DNA of 64,000 bases from Apiosordaria backusii (Eukaryota > Ascomycota > Sordariomycetes > Sordariales > Lasiosphaeriaceae): the NCBI GenBank assembly GCA_030549205.1, contig JAUKTV010000001.1, forward strand, positions 4,464,001-4,528,000. The letters are read 5' to 3'. Positions 1 through 12,461 of this stretch are shown one piece after another (the stretch's first letter is position 1; the number at the start of each line of letters is the position of its first letter). A model generated the notes under the pieces. That model ran no database searches. It was not told the DNA's origin and worked only from the letters and a program-made list of their open reading frames with translations. Both the position numbers and the translations under genes were made by a program.

Positions 1-360
1 ACGAAACATCCTCAACAACAATACTCCGGCCGTCGTATGTATACTGTCTATAGACATTTCCCCATTGGGGGTCTCAATAAGGACAGAACGGAAGTACAGA
101 ATATGGTCGTACTGTAAGCCCCTATCTTCCTCGGTTAGCGCCAGGGAAACCACTCTGATATCATATCCGTATCCGTAGCAAGAAAGTATGTAGGGACGGG
201 CGCGAGCGAGTCCAGCGAATGCAATCGCAATCAAGTCCCTTCCATTCAGATATCGCTTGGTAAACAAGTGTGCAGCAAGAATGCAACCTCGCTGCATCAT
301 AGGGTCGTGTCCAATGGCTGCAAGATAATTTAGCTCCCCATTTGGACAAGGCCAATTAAA
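1..360 (-). CDS. Partial uncharacterised protein running off the left edge
   Basis: On the minus strand one frame is open from 360 down to base 1, about 120 codons, with no stop before the window edge. The predicted residues look protein-like: there is a balanced mix of hydrophobic and charged residues, with stretches such as HDPMMQRGCILAAHLF and ALTEEDRGLQYDHILYFRS. A TGA sits immediately upstream (363-361). A good 3' splice signal (CTTGCAG) ends at 318 on this strand, so the exon may begin at 317 after a short intron. Alternatively, one extra T at 358-360 would join it to the open frame further upstream. I do not recognise the family. It could be an internal or terminal exon of a gene whose rest lies left of the window, or a chance open frame. 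Confidence 0.35.
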
Positions 361-3300
361 TCAGACGCGGTATTCGTCTTGACGCGCCACAGATTAACCG
401 TGTGGGTGACAATGGGCTGCCACACACCACCCTCCAGAGCAAACTCATCAACTGCGGGCAGTTTCAACTGGCCTAGCCGAAACAAGTTGCACGCCCCAAG
501 AGACCTGAATGGTTGGGGGTACACTGAGGAGGCACACAAGGAGACACCCGTTTTCTGGTGTAGACGGCCGATAACTGCGCCTGGCGGGTCACACGACGTC
601 AGAAACGAGAAAGAAAGTGGCATCACCGTCGCCCGATCTCCTCTCTCTCGAACACTTTCCCCAGACACTTCCGGTGCTAGAGTTGTTCAGGCCGCTCCTG
701 CTCGGCAGTTGTGTTTGTCAACGGTTTGACAATGGTCCGCTTGTCTACAAAGTCGACCGGCGCATAAGCCGGGGAGCGACGGGGTCCCGGAAGCGTCGAA
801 ACTGCGTCAACTGTCGAGGGTTGGTGCCACGGTGGATTGCGTGCTCCATGTTCAGATCACCTGGAGACTGTCAAAGGAAGTGGTAGAGGCTTCAACCTTG
901 TCGCCAAAACGGCGACGGCGCGGCGATCTGGGTGTCGTTGCCGGGTCTTGGCGGCCACGGCCTACACTATGTCCCGCCCCGAAGAGGCTTGACGGGATCG
1001 TTTGTTCGTCCAACCTTCTGCCGTTTTTGCCGTCATGATCTTCTGTTGTTGGATCGAGGCAGAGACGTTTACTCCGTACAGAAATTAAGGCGTGCAAGGG
1101 AAGTAACTGTCTTTCTTGTGCTTTGACTGTCAGAATTCCAGTTCAGGTTTCTGGGAGCCGTGTTGCTATCGTGGCAGCCTCTAACGCTTCCACAGTCAGA
1201 ATACAGAATCCGGGGTGACGGTTGCTTATTTTAGCGGCCAGCCAGCACGATTGGGCAATTGCAAGAGAGAACCGCGTGTCGACGCCGCGATGGTTATGCA
1301 GGGAGAGGATAAGAGGAAGGGGACCAGATGCATCAAAAAAGGAGTGCATATCGATGGTGACCAATCGAGACATGGGACGTGGTGTCTAGGTGTGTCCCAG
1401 GTGAAACAGAAGCTGCTGGAACCGCTCTGCCGTCAGTCAGCAGGTGGCCTTTGTCTTCCTGTGACACATGAAAAAATAAATGCCTGAGGCATCAACGGTG
1501 GAGCACCGTTCTGTCCGTCAAGGTGCTCCCAATCACGAGCGTCATGCAGCCGTTTTGCTCATCCATTGCATCAATCCGAATCGTGTCAACAACTCACCCG
1601 CTTGAGCAAAAATCCCATCAGCAGGACATTGGCAATTGCGCACACCCGTGGAGCTCGGGAAATGCGTCTGTTTGAGCTTCGTGGTGAGATCAATTGCACA
1701 CTTGGCTCGAACAGGACAGCTTGTGGGTAACGTGGCTTCTCCCGCAGCCAGCCAGCCTTTGTTCTCGCAGTGATACTTGGCGTCGCGACTGCAATTCGAC
1801 GAAGCGAGATGCCAGATGCAATGGTACCCGACCCGCAAGTAGCTCCCGGTCACGAGCACGGCGTGAGGGTACAAGACAGGCAGCGATGGCAGTGTACTGA
1901 CCAAACGATGACGAGCGCTCCTTTGATTGGAAAGCCGTCCCCAATCAAACCTGGTCCTGGCCGAATGCCCGATAACGCGCGATAAAGAGCGCGCGGACTG
2001 TTACTTCCCAAAGCGGCTAGCGGAGATATGGATTTCAAGCAGGGGCGGTGTGTTGCGCTGTTCTCTTGCCATTCGTCGTCATCTCCCAGCGCTGGTCCAA
2101 GACAGTGCCGAGAGCGGTCGCTGGCACGTTGGGGAGTGCCCAGCTCGCCGGCCAACCACCCAGTGTTCGTCCACCAAATTCCGGACTCGACGATCATCAC
2201 ACACCCATGTTCATCATTGTCCCATCCTTGTCACCCTCGCCATGGCAGGCACGAGTGACCTTTCTAGCCCGGGCTAATCCCTCTTTGATCACGGTCGTTG
2301 CTCAGCCCACTTTTGATGACAAGTCTGGCCAGTCTTGTTCCAGCGTTCCGTCGCCTTCCAGTCACTGCTTGCATCTTCTGTCCCCCCCGGTCCTTTCGCC
2401 GTCTCCCATACAACTCGCTGCCTCCCGCTTCCCAAACGCTCACTCTCCACCGCCTCTTCCCACCTCCCATCATCATCCTCCTCCAACGAGTTGTCGTATA
2501 ATTCTGCACGCCGACGCTGTCGCCCGCAACCCGCACTCGCACTCGCACTCGCCACGCAATCAATACTTCTCTATACCTCTTGTCGCCAGCAACGTCCCGG
2601 TCTTTTTGACTAAAGGCCCCGTCGACGCCGGCTAATTGCGACTGCCTCTGCGCTGCAGAATCATCGATTGGCTTTGAGCCCGCTGAGCAACCATTTCGCG
2701 ATCAACATCATCACTCACTGCGAACCGCTCATTGTCTTTCGAAGACGACCAACTCTTGTGCTGTTGATAACACAATCATTGCAAGCGACCGCCTGGATAA
2801 CTATTCTTCGTTGAGCACGCAATTCAATTACGGAAGCATCGCTCTGCTCTCCTGATCTGACTACTGCCCCGGACCCGGTCACCCTCCCGAATCCGCCCGC
2901 TGCCGAGAGCACCTGCCCAGTCCTCCGATCGGACTCCACCGGTTGTGATTCACACCTCAATCTGTTGAACAAGGGGGCCGAAGAGTCATCTCTTCGTCCA
3001 CCTGTTCCCCGTCGGCACCTTAGCTCCCGCATGTTATCAACGACGTCCCGCCAGGTGTTTCCATAGCTGCAACTCCTTCTCCGGTTTGCTGTCTGCCACC
3101 TGGTCTCACTCGCCCGCCGCCAACATCCCCTCCGGGCTACCCTTCCGCCGACGATAGCTGTGCTAGTCAACCCGCCGCCCAGCTTCATCAGCTCTCTCCA
3201 GCCATTGCGCCGCTCTCTACCTTGCCGGCGTTAAGAGTCATTGGTTGATTGGAACTCTTTCAATCTTGACTTGAACAACAACCTCGAACCAAACAACAAC

Positions 3301-3718
3301 AAACACACACCTGACTTTTCATTTTGTATCGATGTTATAACGACCTTTCCCTTGTATTGCATTCTGGACCATCAGTCCGTCATTTCTTCCGACGACCTTT
3401 CAACCGCTTGTTTCCTTTATTTCGACAATTCATCACCAATACCCGCACATATGAGCCTAAGACAGTAAACGACTCAACAACCTTTGTTTTCTTTTCGCTT
3501 TCCGCTCCTGTACATCTCTCTTCTCTCGCATCTCTCCCCCTTGCAAACACTCTCGGCTTCGACTGGTTACGCTTGTTTTCTCCGCTGTACAAATCGAAAA
3601 GTTGTCTCGATAGGAACAGGGTGCGATCAGCATTAGACCCGGGGGATAGGGAAAAGCTCTGTCAGAACTTGTACCACCAACAACGCTCCATACATTTACA
3701 GCTATTTCTAATTCAAAA
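361..3718. other. Gene-free stretch: upstream region and long leader of the kinase gene
   Basis: I find no convincing coding region here. Roughly 2200-3718 becomes strongly pyrimidine-rich on the plus strand (CTTTC, TCTCC, CCACC runs), as is typical of promoters and 5' leaders of Sordariomycete regulatory genes. The longest plus-strand open frame (2048-2635) is a low-complexity Ser/Pro/His frame with no domain, and several short upstream ATGs precede the kinase start. Confidence 0.6.
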
Positions 3719-5775
3719 ATGGAATGCCTTCGCGACGACTTTCAGCGCGGCGTCATCCTCGGCGGCCGGTATCAGACCATCTCCCCGCTCAACCATGGGT
3801 CATTCGGCCAGGTCTTGCTCGCCAAGGATCTCCGAACAGATGAGACTGTGGCCATCAAGTGCATAACAAAGCAGTCCGCCGCAAACGACGCCGGCCTCGA
3901 GTTTGCCATCGACGAAAAGTCCGAGGAAATCGCTGTGCACAAGCACTTGGGATCTCATCCAAACATCGTCAACCATCTCGATGACTTCGAAACAGCCAAT
4001 CACAAGTACTTGGTGCTCGAGTTCTGCCAGCGGGGTGACTTGTACGAGGCCATCCGCATCAACCATGGCCCCCTCGAGACGGAACACGTGAGACGCTTCA
4101 TGTTGCAACTCGTTGACGCCGTTGAGTACTGCCACTTCAAGGGAGTCTACCATCGTGACATCAAGCCCGAGAACATCTTCTTGACCCAAGACGGCGCTAT
4201 GAAGCTTGGAGATTTCGGACTTGCTACCCGAGATGAGTGGACCACCGAGGTTATGGTTGGAAGCGACCGCTACATGTCGCCAGAACAGTACGACTCAGAT
4301 GGCGATGGATACTCGCCTGCCCAAGCCGACATCTGGGCCATCGGTATCTGCCTGTTGAACATCCTGTTCTCTCGGAATCCCTTCGCCACTCCGACTCCGG
4401 CGGATCCTTTGTTCTTGGACTTCACCATGGACAAGCAGTCCTTGTTTGACGTGTTCCCCATGATGTCAGCAGACACATTCGAGGTTATCGACCAGTGCAT
4501 GAACTTGGACCCTACGAAGCGATCTCTGGCTGCTACCCGCGACGCCCTTCTTCGCGTCAAGAGCTTCACCACCCAGGATGAGGACCTCGATGCTTTCTGC
4601 TCCGCCGACCGCCGCGTTGTCGCCAGCGCCAACCGTGAGCCCCTCCGCACGCCCTCTGTGCAGAGCCCCATGGTGGACACTGGTGCCTTCCCCTGGGCCA
4701 AGGCCCTCCAGGCCACCCCCCGAAGCCCATTCGCCAACTCAGCATCATCCACGACTACGACGAAGGTTACGAGGAAGACTTGTTCTCCAAGTCTGGCGGC
4801 ACTGACTGGTTCTCCAAGACGGCACAAACACCCATGTCATCCTTTGTGGACTCTAGCTTGGGAGCATCCATCCAGTCCTCCAATCTCCATGCCTTCCAGC
4901 CCAGACTCCCGGCAAAGGCGTTGGCCAAGGTCTCACCCATGGCTGGATCTCTTCCCATCACCATGTCCAAGAACCGCAACCAATCCGCTATGTCATGGGC
5001 CTTCAGCCGCAAGGACAACCAGGTTTCGAAGAGCTGGAGTGACCTCTGGGATGAAGAGGAAGAGCAAGAAGAGCAGGCTAGGCAAATGCAGGCTTTGAAG
5101 GAGATGAACTCGAGGACTTGGAGTCACGAGAGCCAGACCGAGACGCCAGTTGCTGACAACGACGACACCCCTCGCCTTGGCCTGTCACCCATCACCAAGA
5201 CAGCTAGCGTTGTTCACCTCAACGACAAGGAGAACGAAATCCCGTCCATTGACGCCGCCCTGGGCTCCGCCATTGATGATGATGAGTTCGAGTCTGATGG
5301 TCTCTTCTTCTACGAAGCCCCTCCTGTCAAAGAGGAACCTCACCTTCCGAGTCGCGCTTCGCCCAAGCGCAGCGGCGTGGACAAGTGGGCAGTTCTAGGA
5401 GAGCGCCGGCGGGCTTGCGCTGGTAATACACCTACCAAGGCCCCAGAGGTCACCCTCCGGACAGGGCATTATATGGGGACTGGCTTCCCGAGCAACACGC
5501 CTTCCAAGGCACATGGCGTTCATGATTTCTTTAGCGGCGTTGATCACCACACTCCTGTTTCTACATTCAACCTCTCTACTCACAACAAGAACAACAACCA
5601 TCATCATTACACCCCACACCGCAGGGGTAGCAACCATGGGAAGGAGCGCGTCAAGGAGTGCCCGTGGAGCAAGGGACGCGATCGAGACTGGAATTTTGAT
5701 TGGCGCAAGGATAAGCGCAACGCCTTTGGCGATCTCGAGTGGGTTGGTGGCTGGCAAACAGCAGCTCGCTCATAA
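3719..5775 (+). CDS. Ran1/Ksp1-like Ser/Thr protein kinase, with an apparent one-base frameshift
   Basis: The start is the ATG at 3719 in a good context (CAAAAATGG). The N-terminal half is a complete kinase domain: glycine loop NHGSFGQV near residue 26, VAIKC lysine near 47, catalytic YHRDIKPEN near 144, DFGLA near 165 and MSPEQYD near 186. The NHGSFG form of the loop and the overall pattern fit the fungal Ran1/Ksp1/Sks1 group, which links nutrient state to growth and differentiation. After FPWAKALQATP the reading frame breaks at the C6 run 4716-4721. Without correction the frame continues with unrelated residues to a stop ending at 5098 (459 aa). With one extra C the protein reads ATPPKPIRQLSIIHDYDEGY and continues to the TAA at 5773-5775, giving 685 aa. 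The restored tail holds an acidic coiled stretch (WDEEEEQEEQARQMQ) and a Trp-rich end (GDLEWVGGW). No intron fits the break. Confidence 0.8.
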
Positions 5776-7032
5776 AAGAGCTGGGCTGATCTGGGTGCCG
5801 GTCACCAATCGTGGTTGGGCCATTACCATCCTACCCTCACTCTCCAATACCCCCCATCGATCGAGAATCGATGTTTTTCATTTCTTCTTTCGGTGTAAAA
5901 AAAAAAGACTTGCTGACTCTTGCTGGTTGGTGTTTGTTTTCTCCTTCTTTTTGTTTTCTTTGTTTATTAATTTTCTGGTTTCTGGTGTTTCCGCCTCTCA
6001 TGGCAGAAGGAGTTCTTGGGTTTCAACATCATCATCAAACAGCCTCCAATACGGTTGAACATATTCACATAGGGGTTTTTGGGGCGATCAAGCATAGCAT
6101 GGGTTTTTTGCTTCTTCTAGAATTCGAAATGAGACAAATGGCAAATTGGAGGGCGTCTGTTGGGAGGTTCTTTTTTCCTTTTCTTCATCACACAAGGGTG
6201 GAATCACACAGAAACTGGACATTGGGTTGGAATACTTTTTTACTCTACTCTACTCTTTATTGAAATTCATCATGGGAGGGAATGGCGAACAACACCAGCA
6301 AGCAATCTTTTTTCAAAAGCAAAGGAAAGGGGAGTCAGCGACTACTTTCTTCGGAAAAAGTCTTTTTTTTTTCCAAATGCATCGAGAGATGGGAGGGGTG
6401 ATACGAAAAGTTGGAGAGCATGGCATTGAATTGGGAGGAGGGTACTGTTTTTTGGATGGATAAAAACGTCGGCATTCAACTCGCTTTCTGAGTATTAAGA
6501 TATTTTTGGTCTCTCAGTGGATTATTAGTCTAGAAATACCAGAAGTTACCCACTCGAAACACTTGTTCACTGTTAACTTTGCACTTTGTGATTCATGATG
6601 ATGACTGGATTGTTGCTCACTCTTCAATCGCTGTAGCGTCCCCCTGTTTAATAACACGTGGGAGGGTTGGTTTGGCTCACGTCGAATTTATTTTCTAAGC
6701 GATGCCTACCCATTGTGTCTTCAAGCCAAGGTTAGTTCGGTCAGCCCCACACTGCCAACGTCTTGTGGGGGTTGTATTTTTTCCAATTCGTCTCTCCGGC
6801 GCACTATGTATATGTATGTCTCTGTGAAACCTGTCACTTTTGTTGAGGGGGCGATTGGTGTGGGCGGGGAAATAAGACATGAGGTTAGGTTGGTACCACA
6901 AAGTCAGACCAGAGTACACAAAGACAAGACAAGGCAGGTGTAGATGTTGTAAAACGGCAACCAGGGATCGAGGTGTCTGTTTTTTTTTTTAAGCGGACAC
7001 AAATTGGTTTGATTTGGCTTTTTAACTCAAGG

Positions 7033-7081
7033 CTGTCTGTCTGTCTGTCTGTCTGTCGTCTCTCTCTCTCTCTCTCTCTCC
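7033..7081. repeat. Compound microsatellite (CTGT)n followed by (TC)n
   Basis: About six CTGT units run from 7033 to about 7056, followed by about eleven TC units ending at 7081. The tract lies in gene-free DNA 3' of the kinase. Confidence 0.9.
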
Positions 7082-7162
7082 GGTTAGGCGATTGCATCCA
7101 TCACCCTTGAATGTGTGTTCTTGTCAAAATGGTAAAGATAGATGATTGGGGCTCTTTCTTCT

Positions 7163-7165
<3 letters not shown>

Positions 7166-7200
<35 letters not shown>
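7166..7200. repeat. Poly-T tract, 35 bases
   Basis: An uninterrupted T run. It could be a simple repeat or the A tail of an antisense retro-inserted sequence. I see no flanking duplication that settles this. Confidence 0.9.
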
Positions 7201-7204
<4 letters not shown>

Positions 7205-7544
7205 GCATGGGATTTTTGCGTAACAGCTCAGGCGGAAAAGCCTCAGGTGTATGTATAGAATACTTTTCTGATAGGAAAGTATGTGAATTGACGCGAGAAA
7301 AAGAAAATTAACATGATTCACATGTTTTGATGATGGGGGTTTCAGAATGGCTGTGGTAAATTTTTTTTTTTTGGGGGGGATTGATATACTGCTGGGCTAC
7401 CTTTTTGCTTGTTTTGTTTACGATTAATTTAACTAATGGGGGGCGTGTGTTATCCTGATGTGAGAGACGTTACACAGTTTTTCTAGGTGTTTTGGGTGTC
7501 GGTTACCTATGTGATGTTGTACGGGGCGTGATACACGATGGGTG

Positions 7545-7566
7545 CACACACACACACACACACACA
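7545..7566. repeat. (CA)11 microsatellite
   Basis: Eleven uninterrupted CA units in gene-free DNA, likely length-polymorphic. Confidence 0.9.
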
Positions 7567-8383
7567 AGGCAGTCAGAGAGCACAATACGGGAGTGTGTGA
7601 TGCATGCGAAGTACCGCCCTTCGTTGAACATGTCTGTTAAGTACGTACTGTAGGCGGAGGGTGTATGGCGTGAGTGGGAGGGAGGGGGTGATGTGTGGCG
7701 GTGTTGACATCTTGTGTATAACTGTGGTGGGTTGCCGCAGGTAAAACTGGTTATAATGAAAGCCTTGCTTCTCCAGAAAGGAGAGGTTGACATTAGACTA
7801 CAGAAACCGCCGGTGTTCATATCTACATGTAGTTCGTGGACTAGACTCAATACTACACTGTGTCACAACGAGCATACCACTATATTGCAAAACACGATTT
7901 CAACTATTCAATGTCAGGAGATTACTTCGGTGTTCAATCCAGTGTAAGGGGCAACACATGGTTGTACTACTAACTGATCATATTTCATTGAACTAACGTC
8001 AGTATAAATTCATCGCCATGCTCTGTGTATGCATACATATATATATATGTGAAGGGGAACACCAAAAGATAGAAGCGCTATGTAATGAAGAAATCAACAA
8101 GATATAATGATGTTACAAAAATAGGCAGGGAAACGAGACAAGAAAGACGACCACCACTTCAAGCAGCATACTTCATCCCATCATATACCACATATGTCGT
8201 GACGCGTGTATATGTAGCTAGCCAAAGCAACCAGCACGACGATTCATAATCGTGTCTCAGTCAGCATCATCATCTCATTACCCATCATTTCTGGTGCTCC
8301 CACCCATTTCCTCTTGCTCAACTACCCGGGTATCAATCCATTCATCAACCAACCATCAACCATCAAGACACCGACACAATCTA

Positions 8384-10882
8384 TTACTGCAAGAAAGTAG
8401 GATCGGCAATTGGCTTCTCAGCACCAATCCAGCTCTTGGGCAGGAACGCCCAGATAGTGCCGATGACACTCAACACCGTCGACAACATCATGATGCTCAT
8501 AACCATGATCCTTTCCTTGGTCTCGATCTCACTCGCAAAGAGCTTGAGGTAGAAAGCCAACGGTAGACTGAATAGATTTTATGTTAGTACTGACATGTCA
8601 AGGCTATGGTGGTGACTGCAATACTTACGTCACACAAATAGTAAAACACAAGGCGCTCCCCATAAAAGCCATGATACTATCAAATGCGGGAAAGAGGATC
8701 GCAATGATCAAGAACACAATGATGACCACGATGCGAACGACCACTTTCATCACTCCACGGAAATACATGGATCTCCCGATGAGCCCGGCATTGTCGGCAA
8801 CGGTTTGCTGATTCAGGCCGAACAGGACCTCGATAGTCGACACAATAGGACGGGCATTCAGGGGAACCTTGGTGAGAGGGATGATGGCGACGAAGAAGGT
8901 CATGAAACCCGTAAGCACTCGCGGGTAGCTGGCTTCCATCAGAATATTGGAGGTAATTGCGTCGCGGACGTCGTCGCCAAACATCAGGAGACCAGCAACA
9001 GCGGTGACAGCGTCAAGGATATACTACATCATTGTGAGCGGACCATCGGCTTCGAGCACTGCGAACTGGGCACTTACAGTGAATGAGAAAGAATACTTCA
9101 ACGCCTTGGCGTACTTGTAAGGATGTCTCATGTCGCGGTAGATCTACTCTTGTCAGTATTATCAAAGCGAACTCGTTTGCTTGGTTGCTTACGTTTGGAA
9201 ACACACTGTGACCGCCCCTACAGACGAGTTAACTTTGTGATGAGCTAGGAAGATACCAGTGTTTAGCTTACCAAGGAGACATGAGCAGCCCAAAAGAAAG
9301 TGGCAAAGTCAACCAGTTCTCAGGGAGAAGATAGGTCTTTGCGGGCTCAATGAGGGATCCGGGGGTAGTCGGCTTTAGGAATCCGTCCAGTAGCAAGATG
9401 AGAACAACTGAGTCAATGTATTAGTGCTTTGATCTGTCTGATCAGTTGGACTTTCTATAACTTACTGCAGAGACAGGAAAAGATACCAAGGATACTTGTA
9501 AAACTCAGCAACCGAAGTGGCATGAAGTTTAGGGGTATCAATATCGCCGCGCAAAACACCTTCCATCCATTCACCGACAAAGCTCCAGGGAAGAGCAGGT
9601 CAAGAGACTCGGCGAACAGGACGATCAGGGCAACGCAAGCGGCGAGAAGCTCAAGCGTGAAGAGAACACTGGTAGCTATCCGGGCATTGCGTCCAAACGA
9701 GATAAACGCCAGGTCAGAGAACGTAATCAGGCTTGGATCCAGGTCCATGCACTTTGCGAGAAGTTTGGCCGTATATGCCGTTACCGCTGCGCATAGGAAG
9801 AGAGCCACCATGCCGATAATCCAACCGGAATACTTGATGCCCATAGGTAAACTCAGAAGACCGACTCCAATCAGCACGCTTGAACATTTGTTAGCACTCG
9901 CCCAAATATTACAAAAGAGACATAAATGTGACACTTACTTGGTCGAGTTGAACACTGTCTGAGGCAATGTCGACTGGCCCTCGACAGCAAGCACAATCTT
10001 TCCATCCTGTTCCACCTCCTTGACCAGAATAGGGGCAATCTCGTCGTCCGGAACGTTGGCCCCACTCTCCTGCTGCTGCTGCCAGAGCGCTGCAGCCTCG
10101 GCCATGGATGCCCTGCTAACATTGGACCGTATTGTGCCATAGTCGACATTGGAACCGTAGCTTCCCACAATCGAGGGCGTTGCTAGATGAGGTGGGATCG
10201 CGAATATCGAAGTCCCAGATAGTGACTGATGGCTGCCAGTCCGGAATAATGGTCCTCCTAGTTGTTGCTCAAGGGTCTTTGCCTCCCGCTCGCGGTAGTC
10301 ACCACCACTGGCCTGGCGAGCTGGGGAGAAGCTTGCACCAGGTTCAGGGCTTTCCCTTTCCTCCCTAATAGGTTGGTCGGCAAGACTTTGTTGGTTGGCA
10401 GCGGCCTGGAAGTGCTCGTGGAGCAGAGACGTCCTTTCGGCGGAGCCTTGTTCGGCCGAGTCGATTGGGCTTCGTCCATATTGAATCGGCTGGTGCGCTT
10501 GGTCTGGCGCAAAGACAAACGAGGGCCGCTGAGGGATGACTTCAGTGAAACCGGCCGCACGCTGCCAACTGCGGGTGAAGGAACGGATACTGTTGACACC
10601 ACCAATGTCTGTCAGGGCAGTCAGACGGTTGGTGATGGAGGACCTGTGGTTACAAAGTCAATATTGCAATTCTGCGTTGCTCGCGTGAGATCATGCAACG
10701 CACCTCCTCCGTCTGAGTTGTGGCCACTCGCCATCGTCCTGGTTGGAGTCGACGCTCCTGCCTAGCAGAGACTCATCTTCGAACTGTACACTCATGTCCC
10801 CGATCGAAGAAACACTGCCGGTTCGTGAGATACCACCCCGCTCGTACTGATCCCAGGTGGTGGGGTTGTTTTTTGAGGCCAT
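8384..10882 (-). CDS. AVT1-type vacuolar amino-acid transporter (AAAP family)
   Basis: Eight exons in transcript order: 10882-10704, 10643-9939, 9878-9466, 9407-9272, 9217-9193 (a 25-nt exon), 9143-9078, 9023-8629, 8567-8384. All introns are GT-AG and the total is 2103 nt, giving 700 aa. Residues 1 to about 295 are a hydrophilic, Ser/Gln-rich cytosolic region containing SSITNRLTALTDIGGVNSI. The transporter domain starts at STNVLIGVGLLSLPMGIKYS, the signature of fungal Avt1-like amino acid/auxin permease proteins, and continues with about eleven hydrophobic segments (SGWIIGMVALFL, MPLRLLSFTSILGIF, LTLPLSFGLLMSPWGG, VVRIVVIIVFLIIAILFPAF). Known members move neutral amino acids across the vacuolar membrane by proton antiport. 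The start MASKNNPTTWDQYERGG is the first ATG of the frame. It is transcribed away from MRH4. Confidence 0.9.
9193..9217 (-). other. 25-nt micro-exon of the AVT1-like gene
   Basis: This exon encodes the last base of the tryptophan codon plus GGHSVFPN, the conserved SPWGGHSVFPNIYRD stretch of Avt1 transporters. It has canonical donor GTAAGC and acceptor TAG on the minus strand. Skipping it would remove the motif and shift the frame. Confidence 0.85.
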
Positions 10883-12461
10883 CTGATTTGGGGGAGGCGC
10901 TCCAGGCTCCAGACTCGGGGGTACCTCTGGTCGTGGACAGCCTTCTGTCGGGACGTCACAACAAAGCAAAGGAAGGAAAACTCAGAGACACAGAAGAGAA
11001 ACAGACAGTCAACCAGCGAAAAACTCGTCGGTTGGTGGTGTGTGTGTGTTTTCACAGCCCGTCGCGGGGATGTCACCAACGCGGTCGCAAAGCAGGGTCT
11101 GGCCCGGAGACGATTCAGTTTAGAGGTGGGCTCGGTGGAGATAGCGGGGTGTGGTGATAGATGCTAAGCCGTAGCGACGAGGCCATGGACGATTGGGCAA
11201 CGTTGGAAATCAAAAGATAACAAACGGTTTTGCAATCATTGGGAAGAAAGAAGAAATGGCTGTGTGACCTGCAGCTGAGAGGGTTTTCGAGAGGCTTCCA
11301 GGGCAGCTACGGCACATGGATTGGAGACGACATCATCGACAAGCTTGATGCATGACAAGAGCAACTCCCAGTTTAGTGCTGTTCCCACTGTGGAGTCATC
11401 CGGTGCTTCAAGGCGGCAGATCGCCCAGCTCTCAGCCAGACTCCCACAACTCCCACAAAGACCAGGAGGGGTTCTGGCACGGCGGTCAATATTTTTTCCA
11501 ACCTCCTCATTCTCACAACACAAGCTATGACGCGAGGTTTCACATAGCTCCGGCTTATCATCTTATCGAACGAGGTCGGCCAAGAAGACGGTTACCACGC
11601 TGCTTGTGTTCTCATTGGTCAATTACTAGCGGCCAGCGGCATGTGCTCCTGCCGAACATGGACGACGTACATATTCCATCGCATTCGAGATATCTCGTCC
11701 TCGCTGTCTGTCTGAGATGGACTGCATGGGCGTATAGAACGGCTACGACTCTATAATCTTTCTGTGATTTTTTCTTTGTATTCTTCATTACTGTCGGAAA
11801 CATATCTCGGTGCATACCTATGGTGCCATCCCGTTTTGAACGACGCTAGACTGTTCATCTGGTCCAGCATGTCCCCCACAATACCGGTATGCATGCAACC
11901 TTTGCCATGTTCATCAGTCCCAGCCAGTCACACGTTATCAGGTCCCTCAGCTGTCCGTTATCAAGATAAGTTGCAAGCCCTCACCGTTGGAAACCGCCAG
12001 GTGCTGGTTTGAGATCGCAGTTGCAGTTTTTTTCACCAGATCTTCAACAAGAACGCCTAACAGATTACCCCGCACTACTGCTGTACTGTACATCAAACTC
12101 CAAGTCTCGGCCAGTGGTGACGTGAACTTACCTAACACGGATGCAAATAGGTCTTATTGACTTACTAATAGCTCGCCACAATGGCTCATAGAGAGAGTGA
12201 TTATACACACGGGTTTTCAAACTGTGAAAGTTAGATGGGGGAAAAGTGTGGAAGGGTTGAATGTTTGAAGCTTCCTCTGAAGTTGGGCGTCTGCCGTCTA
12301 ATGGAGGCGCCAAACGCGCGCTAGCGGCAGCAAGGGACAGGGGTTAGAGCGGTAGAAGATGGCAGAAACAATGCGATCCAGCATTCGTCCTAAATTTTTG
12401 GGCGCTGGAAAGAAACGGACCCTGCAGCAGATCAACATTTGTGACCGCAGTTTCTACGACA
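10883..12461. promoter_or_regulatory. Divergent promoter region between AVT1-like and MRH4
   Basis: This 1.6-kb stretch separates the two start codons, which point away from each other, so it must hold both promoters. No open frame inside it is protein-like. An upstream ATG at 12359 opens an 84-codon frame that overlaps the MRH4 start; it is listed separately. Confidence 0.6.

Larger units (their letters stand above)
5776..8383. other. Gene-free stretch between the convergent kinase and transporter genes
   Basis: Both neighbours end into this region, so it holds two 3' ends plus simple-sequence DNA. It carries (CTGT)n, (TC)n, poly-T and (CA)n tracts, listed separately. No open frame in it looks like a protein. 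Confidence 0.6.

Noticed and set aside
2048..2635. 195-codon plus-strand frame
   Set aside because: Ser/Pro/His low-complexity translation of a pyrimidine-rich leader, with no domain or splice continuation.
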